A stretch of 64,000 nucleotides of DNA from Palleronia sp. LCG004. Lineage in GTDB: Bacteria; Pseudomonadota; Alphaproteobacteria; Rhodobacterales; Rhodobacteraceae. Made by a program: the position numbers and the translations under genes. The stretch covers positions 124,001-188,000 of the forward strand of contig NZ_CP136759.1 of NCBI RefSeq assembly GCF_032931615.1, given 5' to 3'. Below the pieces are notes generated by a model. The model searched no databases. It saw only the letters and a program-made list of their open reading frames with translations, and was not told the DNA's origin. This document shows positions 55,128 to 63,862 of the stretch, piece by piece (positions within the stretch are counted from its first letter, which is position 1; every line of letters starts with the position of its first letter).

Positions 55128-55979
55128 ATGAGTGTAGAGAATGTCGCAGGGGAGGTCATCCCCAGGTCGCGCGCGACCTTCGGGGAATCCGCGGCGCGAT
55201 CTTCCTCCCGGGTACCCGAACGCGACGTGATCGCCATGGTCGAGACCGCCGTCGCGTCGGGAAGCGTCATGCTGGCCTTCCAGCCGATCGTGCCCGCCTG
55301 CCATCCGGAGCGTCCGGCTTTCTTCGAGGGGCTGATCCGCCTTCTCGATCAGTCCGGCCGCATCATCCCGGCCAAGGATTTCATCACCGAGGTCGAACTC
55401 AGCGCGCTCGGCCGGCGCATCGATCGTCTTTCGCTCGGCTATGGGCTCGACGTGCTGGGCGACCGGCCCGAGCTGCGACTTGCAGTCAATCTCTCGGCCA
55501 AATCGATCGAGAACGAGGAGTGGTGCGATACGCTCGACCGCGCGATCGTTGCCGATCCGTCTGTGGCCGAACGGCTGATCCTCGAGATCACCGAAAGCTC
55601 TGCCATCGAACGTCCGGATCTCGTGCGGCTCTTCATGGAAACCTATCGCCGCCGCGGGATCACCTTCGCGATCGACGATTTCGGGTCGGGCTATACCTCG
55701 ATGCGCTATCTCAAGGATCTGTGCTTCGACATCCTCAAGATCGACGGTCAGTTCATTCGCGGGGTCGCACAATCGTCAGACAATCGCGCGCTTGTCAGCG
55801 CGATGGTCTCGCTCGGGCGGCATTTCGACATGGTGACGGTCGCCGAGAAGGTCGAGACTGCAGCCGATGCAGAGATCCTGCGCGAGCTCGGTGTCGATTG
55901 TCTGCAGGGATATTATTTCGGCGCACCGACGATCCGCCCCCGTTGGGATTCCGACGACAAGGATCTCGCGGTCGGCTGA
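55128..55979 (+). CDS. EAL-domain cyclic-di-GMP phosphodiesterase
   Basis: A 283-residue protein with a single EAL domain. Key catalytic positions look intact: Glu in FFEGLIRL (EGL replaces EAL), the asparagine of RLAVNLSAKSI, the glutamate of LILEITESSAIE, the DD of AIDDFGSGYTSMRYL, the lysine of ILKIDGQFI and the VAEKVET glutamate. So it should hydrolyse c-di-GMP, lowering the signal for attachment and raising motility, though the EGL substitution may reduce activity. It has no GGDEF, sensor or membrane part beyond a short basic N-terminus. Upstream, the 121 bp gap to tag carries its promoter. Confidence 0.85.
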   Translation: MSVENVAGEVIPRSRATFGESAARSSSRVPERDVIAMVETAVASGSVMLAFQPIVPACHPERPAFFEGLIRLLDQSGRIIPAKDFITEVELSALGRRIDRLSLGYGLDVLGDRPELRLAVNLSAKSIENEEWCDTLDRAIVADPSVAERLILEITESSAIERPDLVRLFMETYRRRGITFAIDDFGSGYTSMRYLKDLCFDILKIDGQFIRGVAQSSDNRALVSAMVSLGRHFDMVTVAEKVETAADAEILRELGVDCLQGYYFGAPTIRPRWDSDDKDLAVG

Positions 55980-56095
55980 TCGCGAGGGGCATCAGGCCCG
56001 AAACCTTGCGAATTCGACCTCCGACATAACCTCCGCTGTTGCCAATCGGCTTCACTTGGCTACCTTCCGAGAAGCAAGCTTTTCGGGGGATCCAC

Positions 56096-57271
56096 ATGAC
56101 CAACGTCGTAATCGTGTCCGCAGCCCGCACGGCCGTCGGTACCTTCAACGGCTCGTTCGCGAGCGTTCCGGCCCACGATCTGGGGGCCAAGGTCCTCGCC
56201 GAGATCGTCGCGCGTGCCGGTGTCGATCCATCGGAGGTCAGCGAAACGATCCTCGGACAGGTTCTGACCGCCGGGCAGGGGCAGAACCCCGCGCGGCAAG
56301 CACATATCAATGCGGGCCTTCCGACCGAATCGGCCGCCTGGAGCATCAACCAGGTCTGCGGATCCGGTCTGCGAGCCGTGGCGCTCGCCGCGCAGCATAT
56401 CCAGCTCGGCGATGCGAAGGTCGTGGCGGCCGGTGGCCAGGAGAACATGTCGATGAGCCCGCATGTCGCGAACCTGCGTCAGGGTCACAAGATGGGCGAC
56501 GTGAAGTTCATCGATTCGATGATCCGCGACGGCCTTTGGGATGCGTTCAACGGCTATCACATGGGTCAGACCGCCGAGAACGTTGCCGAGCAATGGCAGA
56601 TCAGCCGCGAGGATCAGGACGCCTTCGCCGCCGAGAGCCAGAACAAGGCCGAGAAGGCACGCGCCGAAGGCAAATTCCAGGACGAGATCGTTCCCTTCAC
56701 CGTTTCCGGGCGCAAGGGCGACATGGTCGTCGACCGCGACGAACACATCCGCGAAGGCGCGACCGCCGAGGGAATGGGCAAGCTTCGCCCCGCCTTCACC
56801 AAGGATGGATCGGTCACCGCGGGCAATGCGAGCGGCATCAACGATGGCGCGGCCGCCGTCCTGCTGATGAGTGCAGATGATGCCGAAAAGCGCGGAATCG
56901 AGCCGCTGGCACGGATCGTGAGCTACGCGACCGTCGGGCTCGACCCGTCGATCATGGGCACGGGGCCGATCGGGGCGAGCCGCAAGGCCCTCGAGAAGGC
57001 CGGTTGGAAGCCCGGTGACCTCGATCTCGTGGAGGCAAACGAGGCTTTTGCGGCGCAGGCTTGTGCAGTCAACAAGGACATGGGCTGGGATCCGTCGATC
57101 GTGAACGTGAACGGCGGCGCGATCGCGATCGGTCATCCGATCGGTGCCTCGGGTGCGCGGATCCTCAACACGTTGCTCTTCGAAATGAAGCGCCGCGATG
57201 CGAAGAAGGGTCTTGCCACGCTTTGCATCGGCGGCGGAATGGGTGTCGCCATGTGTGTCGAGCGCGGCTGA
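56096..57271 (+). CDS. phaA: Acetyl-CoA C-acetyltransferase (beta-ketothiolase)
   Basis: A 391-residue biosynthetic thiolase. The nucleophile is Cys88 in [12 protein letters not shown], with [24 protein letters not shown] and the catalytic cysteine of [10 protein letters not shown] in the C-terminal half. It condenses two acetyl-CoA to acetoacetyl-CoA, the first step of PHB synthesis, in partnership with the reductase phaB 926 bp downstream. A patatin-like gene separates the two. The start at 56096 is preceded by a GGGGGA-type site. Confidence 0.93.
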   Translation: MTNVVIVSAARTAVGTFNGSFASVPAHDLGAKVLAEIVARAGVDPSEVSETILGQVLTAGQGQNPARQAHINAGLPTESAAWSINQVCGSGLRAVALAAQHIQLGDAKVVAAGGQENMSMSPHVANLRQGHKMGDVKFIDSMIRDGLWDAFNGYHMGQTAENVAEQWQISREDQDAFAAESQNKAEKARAEGKFQDEIVPFTVSGRKGDMVVDRDEHIREGATAEGMGKLRPAFTKDGSVTAGNASGINDGAAAVLLMSADDAEKRGIEPLARIVSYATVGLDPSIMGTGPIGASRKALEKAGWKPGDLDLVEANEAFAAQACAVNKDMGWDPSIVNVNGGAIAIGHPIGASGARILNTLLFEMKRRDAKKGLATLCIGGGMGVAMCVERG

Positions 57272-57311
57272 GGCATCTGGCCGCGCCGAACCGATCGGTG
57301 CGGCCGTCGCG

Positions 57312-58175
57312 ATGGTCGGCAAGCAGACATTCTTCGATCAGGTCGTCTTCTCCGGCGGCGGGACGCGATGTTTCTGGCAGGCGGGCTTCATACATGTCCT
57401 GCGGCAGGAAATCCCGGTCCACCCTGAACGGCTGACGGGTGTCTCGGGCGGCGCGTGCTCGGCCTGCGGTTTCGTTACCCATCGCGGAGAACGGGTCCGC
57501 GACGCGATGATCGAGGCTTTTTCCAGGCAGGACTGGAATATCTCGCTCGACGACCCGGCGAGCGGAGATCACGGCCACACGCCGCATCAACGCGTCTATC
57601 GCGAGGTCATCGAATCCTGTTTCGGTGATCGGGAAGCTGCGAGCTTGATCGACGAAGGACCGCAGGTTCAGATCCTGATCGCGCGGCCACCCTCTCATAG
57701 CTGGGCCAAGCTTTCAGGTGCGGCGATGACGCTCGTCTACGAAGCTGACACCATGCTGCGATCGAACCCGCATCTGACCTGGCCGGAAGCGGCTGGAATG
57801 GTGGGCGAGTTAATTGATGCGAATCAAGCGGCGCGCGACGGACGGATCACCGACCTGATCTGCGCGGCGGCGACTATCCCGCCGGTCTTCGAGCCGCCAC
57901 TCTGGGGCGGAGCGCCAGCGGTCGACGCGGGGATGATCGATCAAGCTCCGCTTCCCGTACCAGACCAGGGCCGAACCCTGGTTTTGCTGACAAAGATCTT
58001 TCGGGACGTGCCCGAACACCCGGATCGTCTCTACGTCATGCCGAGCGAGAGCGTCGTGGCCGACAAGATCGATTTCACCGATCCCGACAAGCTCAGGCAG
58101 ACATGGCAACAGGGCGAGGAGGACGCTCATGCCTTCCTGAAATCCGGCGGGCTCACCGAACGTCTGAAACCATAA
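57312..58175 (+). CDS. Patatin-like phospholipase inside the pha locus
   Basis: A 287-residue patatin-fold hydrolase. FSGGGTRCFWQAGF (13-26) is the oxyanion GGGxR, GVSGGA (43-48) holds nucleophile Ser45 in G-x-S-x-G, and Asp205 in VDAGM completes the Ser-Asp dyad. There is no signal peptide, so it should act on cytoplasmic lipids or granules. It lies between phaA (40 bp) and phaB (22 bp) on the same strand, so it is probably co-expressed with PHB synthesis. A role in granule surface or membrane lipid turnover, or in releasing 3-hydroxyacyl groups, is possible but unproved. The ATG at 57312 gives MVGKQTFFDQVVFSGGG; longer starts add an unlikely leader. Confidence 0.87.
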   Translation: MVGKQTFFDQVVFSGGGTRCFWQAGFIHVLRQEIPVHPERLTGVSGGACSACGFVTHRGERVRDAMIEAFSRQDWNISLDDPASGDHGHTPHQRVYREVIESCFGDREAASLIDEGPQVQILIARPPSHSWAKLSGAAMTLVYEADTMLRSNPHLTWPEAAGMVGELIDANQAARDGRITDLICAAATIPPVFEPPLWGGAPAVDAGMIDQAPLPVPDQGRTLVLLTKIFRDVPEHPDRLYVMPSESVVADKIDFTDPDKLRQTWQQGEEDAHAFLKSGGLTERLKP

Positions 58176-58197
58176 ATCAACAAGGAGGAGAGAGAAA

Positions 58198-58920
58198 ATG
58201 GCACGAGTAGCAATCGTGACGGGCGGCACGCGCGGAATCGGCGCGGCGGTCGCGCGCGCATTGAAAGCAGAAGGCCACCAGGTCGCGGCGACTTATGGTG
58301 GCAATGACGAAGCGGCAAAGGCGTTCACCGACGAGACAGGCATCAAGACCTACAAGTGGGGCGTCGACGATTACGAAGCCTGCAAGGAGGGCATCGCGCA
58401 AGTTGAAGCAGATCTCGGCCCCGTGGATATCCTCGTTAACAACGCGGGCATCACGCGCGATGCGCCGTTCCACAAGATGACGCCGGAAAAGTGGAACGAG
58501 GTGATCGGAACGAATCTTACCGGGGTCTTCAACATGACGCACAATGTCTGGGGAGGAATGCGCGAGCGCGGATTTGGCCGGATCGTCACAATCAGTTCGA
58601 TCAATGGTCAGAAGGGCCAATTCGCACAGGCGAATTACGCGGCTGCGAAGGCCGGCGATATAGGCTTCACCAAGTCATTGGCGCAGGAGGGTGCGTCGAA
58701 GGGGATCACCGTCAACGTCGTGGCTCCGGGCTATATCAACACCGACATGATGAGCACGATTCCCCAGAAAGTGATGGACCAGATCGTCGGCGGCATTCCG
58801 GTCGGAAGGTTGGGTGAGCCCGACGAGATCGCACGCTGTGTCCGCTTTCTCTGTTCCGATGACGCAGCCTTCATTACAGGCGCGACCCTGTCGGCGAATG
58901 GCGGCCAGTACATGACCTGA
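58198..58920 (+). CDS. phaB: Acetoacetyl-CoA reductase PhaB
   Basis: A 240-residue SDR reductase that makes (R)-3-hydroxybutyryl-CoA for PHB synthase. The NADPH motif TGGTRGIG is at 8-15, NNAGITRDAPFHKM near 81, and the catalytic YAAAK near 147-151. Its Shine-Dalgarno AGGAGGAGAG is strong. It ends the phaA-patatin-phaB operon at a long terminator. phaC and phasin genes are not in the window. Confidence 0.94.
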   Translation: MARVAIVTGGTRGIGAAVARALKAEGHQVAATYGGNDEAAKAFTDETGIKTYKWGVDDYEACKEGIAQVEADLGPVDILVNNAGITRDAPFHKMTPEKWNEVIGTNLTGVFNMTHNVWGGMRERGFGRIVTISSINGQKGQFAQANYAAAKAGDIGFTKSLAQEGASKGITVNVVAPGYINTDMMSTIPQKVMDQIVGGIPVGRLGEPDEIARCVRFLCSDDAAFITGATLSANGGQYMT

Positions 58921-58953
58921 GGTAGGTCATAATCGCGCTATAGGCGATCTTGG

Positions 58954-58984
58954 GGGCGTCGGCCCGATGGCCGACGCCCTTTTT
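58954..58984 (+). terminator. Rho-independent terminator after phaB
   Basis: A perfect 11 bp stem, GGGCGTCGGCC with GGCCGACGCCC around CGAT, is followed by TTTTT. It lies 33 bp past the phaB stop and 10 bp before the convergent DUF465 gene end. Confidence 0.95.
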
Positions 58985-58993
58985 CACGACTGG

Positions 58994-59158
58994 CTATTGT
59001 GACAGGCGCGTGATCTGCTCCTTCAGGCGGAGCTTTTGTTTCTTCAAGTCGGCGATACTGATGGGGTCGTAGCTCGGGCTGCGCTGTGCGTGCTCGACCT
59101 GTTGCGAGAGGGTCTGGTGTTTCAGCTGCAATTGCTGGAGATGCGAACTCAAAGCCAT
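58994..59158 (-). CDS. DUF465 (YdcH-like) small coiled-coil protein
   Basis: A 54-residue protein, almost wholly helical and coiled-coil, with the DUF465 signature HLQQLQLKHQTLSQQVEHAQ...DPISIADLKKQKLRLKEQI. Function unknown. GGAGGACTT precedes ATG 59158 with normal spacing. A longer version from an upstream codon has no ribosome-binding site. Confidence 0.85.
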   Translation of the reverse strand: MALSSHLQQLQLKHQTLSQQVEHAQRSPSYDPISIADLKKQKLRLKEQITRLSQ

Positions 59159-59260
59159 CGAAGTCCTCCTTGGTTGCCGGTACGTCAATTGACGCACAAA
59201 AATGCGCTCCTGTCACGTGACTGTCACGTGAGCCGTACCCATGCGCGAATTTTCCACAGC

Positions 59261-60016
59261 TCAGATCAGGCTCTGCCCGTTTCTGAGCACCGATTGCAGC
59301 CGGTCCGTATATTTATTGCGGCTGCAATCACAGGTTGATTCGAGGTGCATCGGTATCGGTGCGCTGACGATCAACGGAGCACGCCCGCCCTTCGTTCCGC
59401 GTACGAGGACGAGTGAGGCGGGGCGATCCGCGCGGGGCTGCAAAATCTGTACCACGATGGATCCGAGATGCGACTGCATCGCACCGAGAAGGTCCCCCAT
59501 GCGGTCGGCTCGCTGGATCACGCTCATCATGCCACGGGGGGCGAGCCTGCGAGCGCCGACCGCTATCCAGCGCTCAAGTGGCAGGTCCTCGCGATGGGCT
59601 GTCGCGCGATCGTCCTTTGCGGGATGGGTGCCGCTGCCGGGGGCATAATAAGGGGGATTCGCGATGACGTGGTCGAAACGCCTCTGTCGAAGCTCGGTGG
59701 GCAGTTCATCCAGATCGCCGCTGTAAATTCCGGCGACGATCCCGTTCGTCTCGGCATTGCGCCGTGCGAGGGTGGCATATTCGTCCTGCAACTCGACGCC
59801 CGAAAGATCGAGACCGGGCACCCGCGAGGCGAGACAGAAAAGCGCGCATCCCACGCCGCAGCCGAGCTCCAGCACCGATTGTCCGGGTTTGGCGGGCACG
59901 AAACTCGCGAGGATGACCGGATCGACCCCGGCCCGGTATCCGCGGGCAGGCTGCTCGAGCGTCAGTCGACCGCCGAGAAAGGCGTCGCGTGTGGTCTCAC
60001 CGCCCGAGATCGACAT
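59261..60016 (-). CDS. TrmN6-like tRNA1(Val) adenine-N6 methyltransferase
   Basis: A 251-residue SAM methyltransferase with DAFLGGRLTLEQPARGYRAGVDPVILASF at the N-terminus, SAM motif LELGCGVGCALFCLASR (about 56-72) and the N6-adenine motif IANPPYY (about 120-126). It is homologous to TrmN6/YfiC and should methylate an adenine in tRNA or rRNA. The ATG at 60016 gives the usual N-terminus; its first 20 bp overlap the DUF2007 gene. It ends about 100 bp from the DUF465 gene. Confidence 0.88.
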   Translation of the reverse strand: MSISGGETTRDAFLGGRLTLEQPARGYRAGVDPVILASFVPAKPGQSVLELGCGVGCALFCLASRVPGLDLSGVELQDEYATLARRNAETNGIVAGIYSGDLDELPTELRQRRFDHVIANPPYYAPGSGTHPAKDDRATAHREDLPLERWIAVGARRLAPRGMMSVIQRADRMGDLLGAMQSHLGSIVVQILQPRADRPASLVLVRGTKGGRAPLIVSAPIPMHLESTCDCSRNKYTDRLQSVLRNGQSLI

Positions 60017-60212
60017 CGTTGTCCACCAGGACGGCTTCAGCACGAAAATGATCGCGGTCGGCCACCATCAGCCGTCTCGGAAGGATCCCGATGCTTCCTT
60101 CGAGAACGCTCATATGGACGTCCAACTCAAACCACTCTATCCCCTCGCCCGAAAGCAGGGCCTTCGCGAAGGCGATATTCGTGGGGTCGCTGCTGCGCAT
60201 GAGTTCCTTCAT
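59997..60212 (-). CDS. DUF2007 small protein
   Basis: A 71-residue protein of the DUF2007 (putative signal transducing) family: MKELMRSSDPTNIAFAKALLSGEGIEWFELDVHMSVLEGSIGILPRRLMVADRDHFRAEAVL. It is predicted to bind a small ligand or protein partner; role unknown. Commonly found next to the methyltransferase gene, which it overlaps by 20 bp. Divergent from the polyprenyl synthase with only 46 bp between starts. Confidence 0.85.
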   Translation of the reverse strand: MKELMRSSDPTNIAFAKALLSGEGIEWFELDVHMSVLEGSIGILPRRLMVADRDHFRAEAVLVDNDVDLGR

Positions 60213-60258
60213 GGGGCGCAGTTAAGTCGCCGCGCCCCCCTTGTCGAGCGGTGGAAAT

Positions 60259-61248
60259 ATGGACGCGAGTCTCAAGCCCCAGGAACGACTGGCACAGGCG
60301 CTCGCAGAGCCGCTGGCCGAGGTCGACGCGTTGATCCGCGAGCGCATGGCGAGCGAGCACGCCCCGCGCATTCCTGCCGTTACCGATCACCTGATCGGCG
60401 CGGGCGGCAAGCGCATCCGGCCGATGCTCACGCTCGCCGCCGCGCGCATGAACGGCTATCCCGGGCCCTACGACGTGCATCTGGCCGCGACGGTCGAGTT
60501 CATCCACACCGCCACGCTCCTGCACGACGACGTCGTCGACGGGTCGGGCCAGCGCCGCGGTCGGCCGACCGCGAACATCCTGTGGGACAACAAGTCGAGC
60601 GTCCTCGTGGGCGACTATCTTTTTGCGCGATCGTTCCAGCTGATGGTCGAGACGGGGTCGCTGCGCGTGCTCGACATCCTGGCGAGCGCGGCGGCCACGA
60701 TTGCCGAGGGCGAGGTCCTGCAACTCACCGCGATGAGCGATCTCGCCACGAGCGAGGACGTCTATCTCAAGATCGTGCGTGGCAAGACCGCCGCGCTCTT
60801 CTCGGCGGCGACCGAGGTGGGCGGCGTGATCGCCGGTATTCCCGACGACCTGGTCGGGGCGCTGCATCGTTATGGCGACGCGCTGGGCATCGCGTTCCAG
60901 ATGGTCGACGACCTGCTCGACTGGCAGACGGGCGAAGCTGCCGGAAAGAATTTCGGCGACGATTTCCGCGAGCGCAAGATGACGCTGCCGATCATCCGTG
61001 CAGTCGCAGGGGCCGAAGGCGAGGAATGGGCGTTCTGGGTGCGCACGATCGGACGCGGTGCGCAGGAAGAGGGTGATCTGGAGGCGGCATTCGACTTGCT
61101 GAAGCGCCGCGGTGCGATCGAGAGCACGCGGCAAACGGCGCTCGCCTGGGCCGAGACGGCCAAGAGGGCACTCGACCCGCTTCCCGATACCGAGCTGCGT
61201 GACCTGCTGCGCAATCTGGCCGATTACGTGGTCGTGCGGATCCAGTAG
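60259..61248 (+). CDS. Long-chain polyprenyl diphosphate synthase
   Basis: A 329-residue trans-isoprenyl diphosphate synthase. The first aspartate motif LLHDDVVDGSGQRRGRP is near 94-110 and the second FQMVDDLLDW near 212-222. Small residues before the first DDxxD and overall length fit octa- to decaprenyl synthases, which provide the ubiquinone side chain; in Rhodobacteraceae that product is decaprenyl. The ATG at 60259 is preceded by GGTGGA. Convergent with ispE, 1 bp apart. Confidence 0.92.
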   Translation: MDASLKPQERLAQALAEPLAEVDALIRERMASEHAPRIPAVTDHLIGAGGKRIRPMLTLAAARMNGYPGPYDVHLAATVEFIHTATLLHDDVVDGSGQRRGRPTANILWDNKSSVLVGDYLFARSFQLMVETGSLRVLDILASAAATIAEGEVLQLTAMSDLATSEDVYLKIVRGKTAALFSAATEVGGVIAGIPDDLVGALHRYGDALGIAFQMVDDLLDWQTGEAAGKNFGDDFRERKMTLPIIRAVAGAEGEEWAFWVRTIGRGAQEEGDLEAAFDLLKRRGAIESTRQTALAWAETAKRALDPLPDTELRDLLRNLADYVVVRIQ

Positions 61249-61249
61249 C

Positions 61250-62083
61250 TCAGGCAAGTCCCGTGGCACGGATCCACCAATTGGGGTGCTCCTTGGTAAG
61301 CTTGGCGGCCGCCATCTGCGCTTCTGGCGCGGAGGCATAGAGCCCGAAGCAGGTCGCACCGCTGCCCGACATCCGCGCAAGCAGGCAGCTTTCGGTCCGG
61401 GCGATGCGCGCGAGCGCCACGCCGACTGCCGGGCAGACGCTGCGCGCCGGATCCTCGAGATCGTTGCGCTGATCTCCGAGCCAGTCGGCCAAAGCGCGTG
61501 CGTCGGGCCATGCCGGAAAGGGGGGGAGGGGAGCGTTCTCGCGCCTCGTGAGCGCGTTGAATATCGTGGGTGTCGAGACCGCCACGCGCGGGTTGACCAA
61601 TACGGCATGGATTGGCGGGAGCCCGTCGACAGGCTTCACGATCTCACCCACGCCCTCGACCCGCGCGGCGCGCGACAGGAGGCAGACAGGCAGATCCGCA
61701 CCGAGCCGGACAGGATCGGCAGGCAGCGCGCGACCGTCCATATTTCGGAGCGCATGAAGTGCAGCCGCCGCATCCGCAGTCCCGCCGCCGATGCCGGCCT
61801 CGATCGGCAGATGCTTGTCAAGCGTGAAGGCCGCAGGAGGGCCGTCCGTCGCGCGCGCGGCCCTGATCACGAGGTTGTCGTCTCCCGCAGGACAACGATC
61901 CGCCATCGGACCCGTCACGGAGAGAGACCAGTGCTCGGCCGGTCGGACCTCGAGGCTGTCGCCGATCTCGGCAAAGACCACGAGCGAATCGAGCAGGTGA
62001 TACCCGTCGGCGCGCCGCCCCGTGACATGCAGGGCAAGGTTGATCTTGGCGCGGGCCCGCAGAGAAAGATCAGCCGCCGTCAT
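61250..62083 (-). CDS. ispE: 4-diphosphocytidyl-2-C-methyl-D-erythritol kinase
   Basis: A 277-residue GHMP kinase. The N-terminal RAKINLALHVTGRRADGYHLLDS, the phosphate loop PIEAGIGGGTADAAAALHAL (about 92-111) and the C-terminal ARMSGSGATCFGLYAS are all diagnostic of IspE. It phosphorylates CDP-methylerythritol in the MEP route to isoprenoids, feeding quinones, carotenoids and bacteriochlorophyll side chains. It overlaps the upstream TPR gene by 14 bp, suggesting one transcript. Confidence 0.95.
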   Translation of the reverse strand: MTAADLSLRARAKINLALHVTGRRADGYHLLDSLVVFAEIGDSLEVRPAEHWSLSVTGPMADRCPAGDDNLVIRAARATDGPPAAFTLDKHLPIEAGIGGGTADAAAALHALRNMDGRALPADPVRLGADLPVCLLSRAARVEGVGEIVKPVDGLPPIHAVLVNPRVAVSTPTIFNALTRRENAPLPPFPAWPDARALADWLGDQRNDLEDPARSVCPAVGVALARIARTESCLLARMSGSGATCFGLYASAPEAQMAAAKLTKEHPNWWIRATGLA

Positions 62084-63761
62084 TGACGATCAGCGGTGTG
62101 CCCTCTTCCTCGTCGATGACGCGATCGAGGCCGATCTCGAGCTTGCGGCGAATGCGGTCCGGTTCGACCTCGTCGTTTTGGTCGTTGTCGACGAAGCTGA
62201 GCGCACGCTGCCACTGAAACCGTGCCTCCAGCTTGCGGCCGACCATCCAGTACACATCGCCCAGATGATCGTTCACCACCGGATCGACGGGCATGAGCTC
62301 GACCGCGCGTTCCATCGGCTCGACGGCTTCGTCGAAACGGCCGAGGCGGTAGAGCCCCCAGCCGAGACTGTCGACGATGAAGCCTGAATCGGGGCGGGCG
62401 GCGACGGCACGCTCGATCAGTGAAAGCGCTTCGTCATAATCCTCTCCGCGTTCAAGCATGGAATAGCCGAGATAGTTCAGCACGATGGGGCTGTCGGGGT
62501 TGACCTCGAGCGCGGCACGGAAATCCGCTTCCGCCTCGGACCATTCGTCCAGCCGCTCGTAGGTCACGGCGCGGGAGAAAAGGGCGATCCAGCGCGACGG
62601 ATCGTCATCGCCGAACGCTTCGAGAGCGTCGGTATAGACCGCATTCGCCTCTTCCGTCCGGTCGTCCTCGCGCAGCGCGTCCGCGAGCGCCATCAGGATC
62701 GGCGCACGGCTCGGATGGCTTTCCGAAAGTGCGCGCAGGGTGTCGATCGCCTCGTCCAGTCGGTCGGACCGGATCATGATTTCCGCACGGCCGATCTCGG
62801 CGGCAGCGAAGGCCGGATCGTCCTCGGGAATGCCTTCCGAGGCCTCGATGGCGAGCTCGTACTGTCCCAGCTCGTCGAGAAGGGCTGAATTGAGTAGGAT
62901 CGCCTCGACATGGTCTGGCCGAAGATAGGTCACGGTCCGCCCGTAGAGCAGGGTGAAGGCCGGAGACGCCTCTGACACCAAGATGTTGCCGATATCGAAC
63001 GCGGTCTCGGCCATGCCTTCCACGGCATCGCGGGCGATCGTGTAGTCGATCGTCTCGCCGGCTTGCAGGCGATCCCGCAATGCACTCAGCGGCTCGTCGA
63101 GGGTGCCGTTGCCGAATGCTTCCTCGATCGTGGCGATGGCCTCGTCCGGCCGGCCGAGCTGACTGAGGATCTGTGCATGTGCGACGGTTCCGCGCCTCGT
63201 GAGAGACAACGCGCCGTCCGCGAGAAGCGCCTCGGCGTCTTCGAACCGCTCGAGCGACGCAAGGGCGAGCGCCTTGTGATAGCGACCGAAGGCCGCGAGG
63301 CCCTGTTGACCGGCAACGGCGTCGAAGGCGGCAAGCGCCGCGTCGGTCTGCCCGTCGCCCAGAAGCGTCCAGGCACGTGCGAGCCCGTCGAAGAGCGATC
63401 CGACGCTGAGACCGGCTTCCATGTCCTCGAGCGTGCGTGACCATTCACCCTCGCGCGTCTGCTGGGCGAGGGTGGCCAGGTTGGCGAGCTGCGAGGTTCC
63501 TCCGGCCTGTGTCAGGCGGCTCGCGATCGCCGCGGCCTCGTCGATCTCGCCAAGCGAGATATGCGAGGCGGCAAGCTGTTCGAGGATCGCGTAATCGTTC
63601 GGATCGCCGGCAAGGGCCTGCGCGAGATAGCGTGACGCCTCGCGGTAATCGTTCGTCGTCTGCGCCTGGCGGCCGGCGAGATAGGCCCCGGGATTGACTT
63701 CCGCCGTGGCGGTCTGGGCCATGAGGCCGAGTGCTGTGGCCAGGAGAAGCGGACGGAACAT
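62070..63761 (-). CDS. Exported tetratricopeptide-repeat protein
   Basis: A 563-residue protein with a signal peptide (FRPLLLATALGLMAQTATA, cleavage near residue 20) and a chain of TPR-like helical repeats over its whole length, rich in Asp/Glu. The C-terminal repeats (GYSMLERGEDYDEALSLIERAVAARPDSGFIVDSLGWGLYRLGRFDEAVEPMERAVELMP) are the most regular. It is probably a periplasmic or outer-membrane scaffold; partners unknown. The gene is coupled to ispE by a 14 bp overlap, an arrangement common in alphaproteobacteria. The start at 63761 follows the promoter gap to the ETF-QO gene. Confidence 0.85.
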   Translation of the reverse strand: MFRPLLLATALGLMAQTATAEVNPGAYLAGRQAQTTNDYREASRYLAQALAGDPNDYAILEQLAASHISLGEIDEAAAIASRLTQAGGTSQLANLATLAQQTREGEWSRTLEDMEAGLSVGSLFDGLARAWTLLGDGQTDAALAAFDAVAGQQGLAAFGRYHKALALASLERFEDAEALLADGALSLTRRGTVAHAQILSQLGRPDEAIATIEEAFGNGTLDEPLSALRDRLQAGETIDYTIARDAVEGMAETAFDIGNILVSEASPAFTLLYGRTVTYLRPDHVEAILLNSALLDELGQYELAIEASEGIPEDDPAFAAAEIGRAEIMIRSDRLDEAIDTLRALSESHPSRAPILMALADALREDDRTEEANAVYTDALEAFGDDDPSRWIALFSRAVTYERLDEWSEAEADFRAALEVNPDSPIVLNYLGYSMLERGEDYDEALSLIERAVAARPDSGFIVDSLGWGLYRLGRFDEAVEPMERAVELMPVDPVVNDHLGDVYWMVGRKLEARFQWQRALSFVDNDQNDEVEPDRIRRKLEIGLDRVIDEEEGTPLIVNDGG

Positions 63762-63862
63762 GACGACCCTTTCGCGTTTGCGGTCGCCGTGGACCCTAGC
63801 GACCGGCGCATCGCGATACAATGAAGCCTCGCGCAGAATTGCCCGGGCCGCGAGCGTTGCGA

